Shown here: positions 60,056 through 64,000 of the stretch, in pieces
How positions within the stretch are numbered: the first letter of the stretch is position 1
How the letters are laid out: every line of letters starts with the position of its first letter
Origin: Streptomyces sp. TRM70350
GTDB taxonomy: Bacteria > Actinomycetota > Actinomycetes > Streptomycetales > Streptomycetaceae
Reading direction: 5' to 3'
NCBI RefSeq assembly: GCF_019219825.1
Contig: NZ_JAHUXH010000031.1
Location: forward strand, 26,081-90,080
DNA length: 64,000 nt
Translations under genes and position numbers: made by a program
The notes under the pieces: generated by a model
The model's input: the letters and a program-made list of their open reading frames with translations, nothing else
Databases searched by the model: none
Told to the model about the DNA's origin: nothing

Positions 60056-60826
60056 ATGAACAGATCATCGGGTGCGCGACTGAGCGCCGCGGCTGCCGTG
60101 AGCGCGCTGTCGCTCGCCCTCATCACCGGTTGTGGCGGGGCGTCGGACAACTCCGGCGACTCCAAGGACACGGAGTCCTCCTCCTCGCCGACTCAGGCCG
60201 CCAAGGCGCTCGGCACGGCCGAACTGGAGAAGCTGCTCCTCGCTCAGGGCGAGGTCAAGGGCTACAAGGTCGACTCGGGGGACGCCACCCTCCCGAAGTC
60301 CAAGACCGAGGTGAAGACCGACAAGGCGGAGTGCGACCCGCTGGCCTGGGCCACCGCCGCTCTCGCCCCGGGTGACACGGACGCGAACGCCGGCAACACC
60401 GTCGCGGAGGACAAGGCGTCGTCCGCCACCGCGCAGCCGGAGGACGTCGCGGACGCCTTCAACGTCAACATGACGTTCGTCGGCCTCTCCTCGTACGAAG
60501 GTGACGGCGCCGAGAAGGCCATGAAGGCCGTGTCCGACGGCGTCTCGGCCTGCTCGGGCGGGTACGGACTCACCGCCGGAGGCGAGAACTCGAAGGTCAC
60601 CAAGGTCGCCTCGGTGAAGGGCTCCGGGCTGGGTGACGAGTCGGTGGCGTTCGCCCAGGGCGTCGACATGGACGGCGAGGGCACGGCCACCTTCCACACG
60701 GAGGTGGTCCGCAAGGGCAGCACCATCGCCACGTTCTACACCGTGAACTTCGCCGCGCTCGGTACCGGTGAGGCGGCCGAGGTCCCGGCGGCCGTGGTCG
60801 AGGCGCAGGTCGCCAAGCTCAAGTGA
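60056..60826 (+). CDS. Lipoprotein of unknown function
   Basis: 256 aa. Lipobox LALITGCGGAS (Cys about 24), a Ser/Asp/Gly linker, then a soluble domain (about 50-256) with two Cys (KAECDPLAW, DGVSACSGGYG) that may pair. Strands alternate (GEGTATFHTEVVRKGSTIAT; FYTVNFAALG). Resembles other Streptomyces lipoproteins of PknH-sensor-like style, but I cannot assign it. Probably leaderless. A 13-bp hairpin follows. Confidence 0.82.
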   Translation: MNRSSGARLSAAAAVSALSLALITGCGGASDNSGDSKDTESSSSPTQAAKALGTAELEKLLLAQGEVKGYKVDSGDATLPKSKTEVKTDKAECDPLAWATAALAPGDTDANAGNTVAEDKASSATAQPEDVADAFNVNMTFVGLSSYEGDGAEKAMKAVSDGVSACSGGYGLTAGGENSKVTKVASVKGSGLGDESVAFAQGVDMDGEGTATFHTEVVRKGSTIATFYTVNFAALGTGEAAEVPAAVVEAQVAKLK

Positions 60827-60831
60827 TCCCC

Positions 60832-60861
60832 GGGGCCCTGCCGGTCGTCCGGCAGGGCCCC
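60832..60861. terminator. 13-bp bidirectional terminator
   Basis: GGGGCCCTGCCGG (60832-60844) pairs perfectly with 60849-60861 over TCGT. It separates the lipoprotein from the convergent hutH, which ends at 60871. Confidence 0.88.
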
Positions 60862-60870
60862 TCAACCGTC

Positions 60871-62415
60871 CTACTGCAGCGGCCCGGTGACGGTCTCCAC
60901 CGCCGCGACCAGCCGCCCGTCCCGCACGAACGCGTCGGCGGCGGCCAGGTCGGGGGCGAGGAAACGATCCGGCCCGGGACCGGCCACCCCGGCGGCCCGT
61001 ACGGCGTCGATGACGGCCCGCGTGGCGGGGGCCGGGGTCAGCCCCTCGCGCAGCTCGATCGCGCGCGTGGCGGCGTACAGCTCGACCGCGATGACCCGGG
61101 TGAGGTCGTCGACGGCCGTGCGCAGCTTGCGCGCCGCCGACCAGCCCATCGACACATGGTCCTCCTGCATCGCGGAGGACGGGATGGAGTCCGCGGACGC
61201 CGGTACGGCGAGCCGCTTCATCTCGCTCACCAGCGCGGCCTGCGTGTACTGGGCGATCATCAGCCCGCTGTCCACCCCGGCGTCGTCGGCGAGGAACGGC
61301 GGCAGCCCGTGGCTGCGGTTCTTGTCCAGCAGCCGGTCGGTGCGCCGCTCGGCGACGGACGCGAGGTCGGCGGCGGCGATGGCGAGGAAGTCGAGCACAT
61401 AGGCGACCGGGGCGCCGTGGAAGTTGCCGTTGGACTCGACACGGCCGTCGGGCAGGACGACCGGGTTGTCCACCGCCGATGCCAGTTCGCGGTCGGCGAC
61501 GAGGCGGGCGTGGGCGAGGGTGTCGCGTCCGGCGCCGGCCACCTGCGGGGCGCAGCGGACGGAGTAGGCGTCCTGGACGCGGGGCGCGTCGTCCTGGTGA
61601 TGGCCCGTCAGGCCGGAACCCTTCAGCACGGCCAGCATGTTGGCGGCGCTGGCGGCCTGGCCGGGGTGCGGGCGGATGGCGTGCAGGTCGGGGGCGAGGA
61701 CCCGGTCGGTGCCGAGGAGGGCTTCCAGGGACAGGGCCGCGGTGACGTCGGCGGACTTGTAGAGGGTGTCGAGGTCGGCGAGGGCCATGAGCAGCATGCC
61801 GAGCATGCCGTCGGTGCCGTTGAGCAGGGCGAGGCCCTCCTTCTCGCGCAGTTCGACGGGCTCGATGCCGTGCGCGGCGAGCAGCTCGGCGGCGGGGCGG
61901 ACGGCCCCGTCCGGGCCCTCGGCGTCCCCTTCGCCCATCAGGGTGAGGGCGCAGTGGGACAGGGGCGCGAGATCGCCGGAGCAGCCGAGGGAGCCGTACT
62001 CGTGCACGACGGGGGTGATGCCGGCGTTCAGTACGTCGGCCATGGTCTGCGCGACATCGGGGCGTACGCCGGTGTGTCCGGAGCAGACGGTCTTCAGCCG
62101 CAGGAACATCAGCGCCCGTACGACCTCCCGCTCGACCTTCGGCCCCATGCCAGCGGCGTGCGAGCGGACGATGTTGCGCTGGAGCCGGGTGCGCAGTTCC
62201 TGGCCGATGTGCCGGGTCGCGAGGGCGCCGAAGCCGGTGGAGACGCCGTAGACCGGGTCGGGCTTGGCCGCCAGGGCGTCCACGATCTCGCGGGCCGCGG
62301 TGAGGGCGGCCACCGCCTCGCCGGAGAGCTCGACGCGGGCGCCGGCGCGCGCCACGGCGAGGACGTCGGACGCGGTGACCCCGGACGTCCCCACCACCAC
62401 AGTGTGCATATCCAT
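60871..62415 (-). CDS. hutH: Histidine ammonia-lyase
   Basis: 514 aa from ATG 62415 (MDMHTVVVGTSG; a second ATG is two codons in; no ribosome site). Converts histidine to urocanate + NH3, the first step of histidine use. The MIO cofactor forms from Cys145-Ser146-Gly147 in YGSLGCSGDLAPLSHC, where most HALs have Ala-Ser-Gly; to my knowledge Cys is normal in Streptomyces. Other landmarks are YGVSTGFGALATRHI, ALLNGTDGM and SNGNFHGAPVAYVLDF. No other hut genes are adjacent. Confidence 0.95.
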   Translation of the reverse strand: MDMHTVVVGTSGVTASDVLAVARAGARVELSGEAVAALTAAREIVDALAAKPDPVYGVSTGFGALATRHIGQELRTRLQRNIVRSHAAGMGPKVEREVVRALMFLRLKTVCSGHTGVRPDVAQTMADVLNAGITPVVHEYGSLGCSGDLAPLSHCALTLMGEGDAEGPDGAVRPAAELLAAHGIEPVELREKEGLALLNGTDGMLGMLLMALADLDTLYKSADVTAALSLEALLGTDRVLAPDLHAIRPHPGQAASAANMLAVLKGSGLTGHHQDDAPRVQDAYSVRCAPQVAGAGRDTLAHARLVADRELASAVDNPVVLPDGRVESNGNFHGAPVAYVLDFLAIAAADLASVAERRTDRLLDKNRSHGLPPFLADDAGVDSGLMIAQYTQAALVSEMKRLAVPASADSIPSSAMQEDHVSMGWSAARKLRTAVDDLTRVIAVELYAATRAIELREGLTPAPATRAVIDAVRAAGVAGPGPDRFLAPDLAAADAFVRDGRLVAAVETVTGPLQ

Positions 62416-62517
62416 ATTCAGGAGCGTACGCAGTGAATTCGAAGATGTCACGAGTGGGGGCCGGATGTGACCCTTACCGCCCGGATGCTCGGCGGGCGCC
62501 GCCGGGGTGAGTGTCGC

Positions 62518-63660
62518 TCAGCGGCGGCCGCGGAAGCGGCGGCGTTCGGGCGTGGGGCCCTCGGGGGGTGCGTCGGCGAGGCGTACGACGGGGTCGTCGG
62601 GTCCCTCGCGCCCGGCCACGACCGCCTTCGCGGCGCGGACGCCCTTGGCCTGGTACTGGGCGGCGTCCGCGAGCCGGAAGAGGCGGCGGGCGGAGCGGAC
62701 GGGACCGATCGGGTGCTCGGTGGACGCGACGCCGCAGGCGACTCCGTCGCCGAGTTCCAGCTCGGCGGCGCGGCGGCACAGTTCGTCGGCGACCTTGACG
62801 ACGTCGTCGGCGGGCGGACCGACGGCGAGCAGGCAGAACTCGTCGCCGCCGAGGCGGGCGGCGAGGGCGCCGGGCAGCATGGCGCCGCAGAGGGAGAGCA
62901 CGGAGCCGAACCGTTCGAGGAGCCGGTCGCCGAAGGCGTGCCCGCGGGTGTCGTTGACGCGCTTGAGTCCGTTGAGATCACAGACGACAAGACTGACCAC
63001 GACGCCGTCCCTGCGATGCCGTTCGATGGCCTCGTCCAGGCGCATGTCCACGGCGCGGCGGTTGGCGAGGCCGGTGAGGGAGTCGGTGAAGGCGAGCCGC
63101 CGGGCCTCCTCCAGCCGCTCGGTCTGCGCGATCCCGGCGGCGACGACGGCGGCCAGGACGGTGGCGAAGTCGGCGTCGGCGCGGTCGAAGACGGGAGCGC
63201 CGAGAGGCCGGGCGACATACAGCTCGCCCCAGGCGCGGCCGTGCAGGACGACAGGAGCGACGACGCAGCACCCCCGCCCTCTCCGCCGCAGCGCGGCGAC
63301 CCTCTGATGACAGAATCCGGCACGCCCGGCGGTGGGCCCGTCGGCGGTCTCCACCCAGGCGTCGGGTTCGCCGCCACCGGCCCACTGCTCGTGCAGGAAC
63401 TCGGTGATCTCGGCGAACTGGTGCACCGGGTAGGCCTCGTCCTCCGGGAACTCCTCCTCGCCGTCCGCCCGCTCCCCCACGTTGACGAGCACCCGCAACC
63501 GCCCGAGGTCCCGCTCCCACACCGACAGCGCGGCAAAACTCCCGTCCAACGCCCGACACGCCCCGAGCGCGGCGGCCCGCCACGACTCCCGCACCGACTG
63601 CGCCGCAGCCATCCCCTGCGCCAACGCCACCACAGCCGCGAGCCGGCTCTCCTCACCCAT
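62518..63660 (-). CDS. GAF-GGDEF diguanylate cyclase
   Basis: 380 aa from ATG 63660 (GTG 63663 possible). An N-terminal GAF-like sensor domain (about 10-185) with a Cys-Cys pair (RRGRGCCVVAPVVLHG) is followed by a GGDEF domain (about 190-345): DSLTGLANRRAVDMRL, VVCDLNGLKRVNDTRGHAFG and the active-site loop AARLGGDEFCLL. No RxxD inhibitory site precedes GGDEF, and no EAL domain follows. It should make c-di-GMP, which binds BldD and controls development in Streptomyces. Cytoplasmic, no TM. Confidence 0.93.
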   Translation of the reverse strand: MGEESRLAAVVALAQGMAAAQSVRESWRAAALGACRALDGSFAALSVWERDLGRLRVLVNVGERADGEEEFPEDEAYPVHQFAEITEFLHEQWAGGGEPDAWVETADGPTAGRAGFCHQRVAALRRRGRGCCVVAPVVLHGRAWGELYVARPLGAPVFDRADADFATVLAAVVAAGIAQTERLEEARRLAFTDSLTGLANRRAVDMRLDEAIERHRRDGVVVSLVVCDLNGLKRVNDTRGHAFGDRLLERFGSVLSLCGAMLPGALAARLGGDEFCLLAVGPPADDVVKVADELCRRAAELELGDGVACGVASTEHPIGPVRSARRLFRLADAAQYQAKGVRAAKAVVAGREGPDDPVVRLADAPPEGPTPERRRFRGRR

Positions 63661-63918
63661 CACTCCAGGCTAGGGAGGTTTGGGGCGAATGGGGATGTTT
63701 GCGGGGCGCCGGGGTGAGACAGCTCACGCCACCAACGCCCCCGCCACTCCACAGCGACGCGGACCTGGGCCTGCGTGGGCCGACGCGGGGCGGGGTCAGG
63801 ACTGGCGGGAGGGGGGGGCGGCGCGAGTGGGCGCCGGGCGGGCGGGGTGAGCGCCGGGTCCGGCAAGAGGGGGTGGGCGGGGTGAACGCCGGGCCCGGCG
63901 GGGGGTGCGGCGCGGGGT

Positions 63919-64000
63919 GGGAACCAGGCCAGCGGGAGCACGCGGCACGCAGCGGAAACCAGACCAACGGAAGCACGCGGCACGCAGCGGAAACCAGACC
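63919..64000. repeat. 35-bp tandem repeat at the right edge
   Basis: The block AGCACGCGGCACGCAGCGGA recurs at 63937 and 63972 (period 35) with its flanks, preceded by a diverged partial unit from 63919, and runs into the window edge. The gap 63664-63918 is G-rich noncoding DNA (GGCGGGGTGAGCGCCGGG, repeated loosely at about 63840 and 63878). Confidence 0.85.

Overview
The window is chromosomal DNA of a Streptomyces (or very close actinomycete). It has very high GC, strong third-position G/C bias, mycothiol chemistry (Mca), GTP-dependent PEP carboxykinase, a Cys-Ser-Gly type HutH, many GTG/TTG starts with ATGA or GTGA overlaps, and leaderless-looking genes. From memory, the order hutH, GGDEF protein, L,D-transpeptidase ... 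msrA, metB, MarR, ilvA, ABC-2 exporter, greA, mca ... pckG resembles the S. coelicolor core chromosome. No tRNA, rRNA or CRISPR array was seen.

1-8.3 kb: a macro-domain protein (with a partial neighbour cut by the left edge), a decayed TnpB remnant, and a divergent D-amino-acid/sugar-acid catabolic locus. That locus is RidA, an IclR regulator and a PfkB sugar kinase on the minus strand, and a D-serine-dehydratase-like PLP enzyme and an N-acyl-D-amino-acid deacylase on the plus strand, around an operator-rich gap. RidA would detoxify the enamines the PLP enzyme can release. A Streptomyces-type interspersed repeat sits in frame inside the kinase gene. A secreted trypsin-like protease follows.

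8.3-17 kb: a one-TM protein, an alanine aminotransferase, two small proteins, an HTH/coiled-coil protein, and a tightly coupled four-gene operon: membrane-anchored solute-binding-like protein, TelA, solute-binding/vWA lipoprotein, membrane protein. This is the best candidate for a little-described system. 17-21.5 kb: pckG, a PAQR/hemolysin III protein, a TetR regulator and a Mut7-C protein.

21.5-28 kb: a minus-strand four-gene operon with every junction overlapping by 4 nt. It holds a processive-type GT2 synthase, a GT39-like membrane transferase, a DPM1/GtrA-type GT2 and a secreted copper-radical (galactose/glyoxal) oxidase, and looks like a surface-glycan locus. 28-34 kb: a YyaL-type thioredoxin-domain protein, a broken small gene, a large STAND NTPase with TPRs, and a GGGTCCGCA minisatellite.

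34-44.2 kb: mca (with a sigma-R-like promoter), a DUF4307 protein, greA, a DrrAB-like exporter whose promoter spacer is filled by a palindrome, ilvA, a MarR regulator, a degenerate sigma-like gene with a small membrane partner, metB, two DnaA-box-like sites and a TPR-like protein.

44.2-50 kb is the accessory patch. It has a 160-bp palindromic MITE with 16-bp terminal inverted repeats, msrA with an exact GGAAT-N18-GTT promoter, and two decayed copies of a DUF6247 plus small-partner module flanking an AI-2E-type transporter and a PD-(D/E)XK-like nuclease. A secreted FG-GAP protein ends it. 50-64 kb: an XRE regulator divergent from an alcohol dehydrogenase, a large S8 peptidase, a MacB-type ABC pair, an L,D-transpeptidase, small envelope proteins, hutH and a GAF-GGDEF protein, and a 35-bp tandem repeat at the right edge. 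Convergent gene pairs are often separated by long perfect hairpin terminators.
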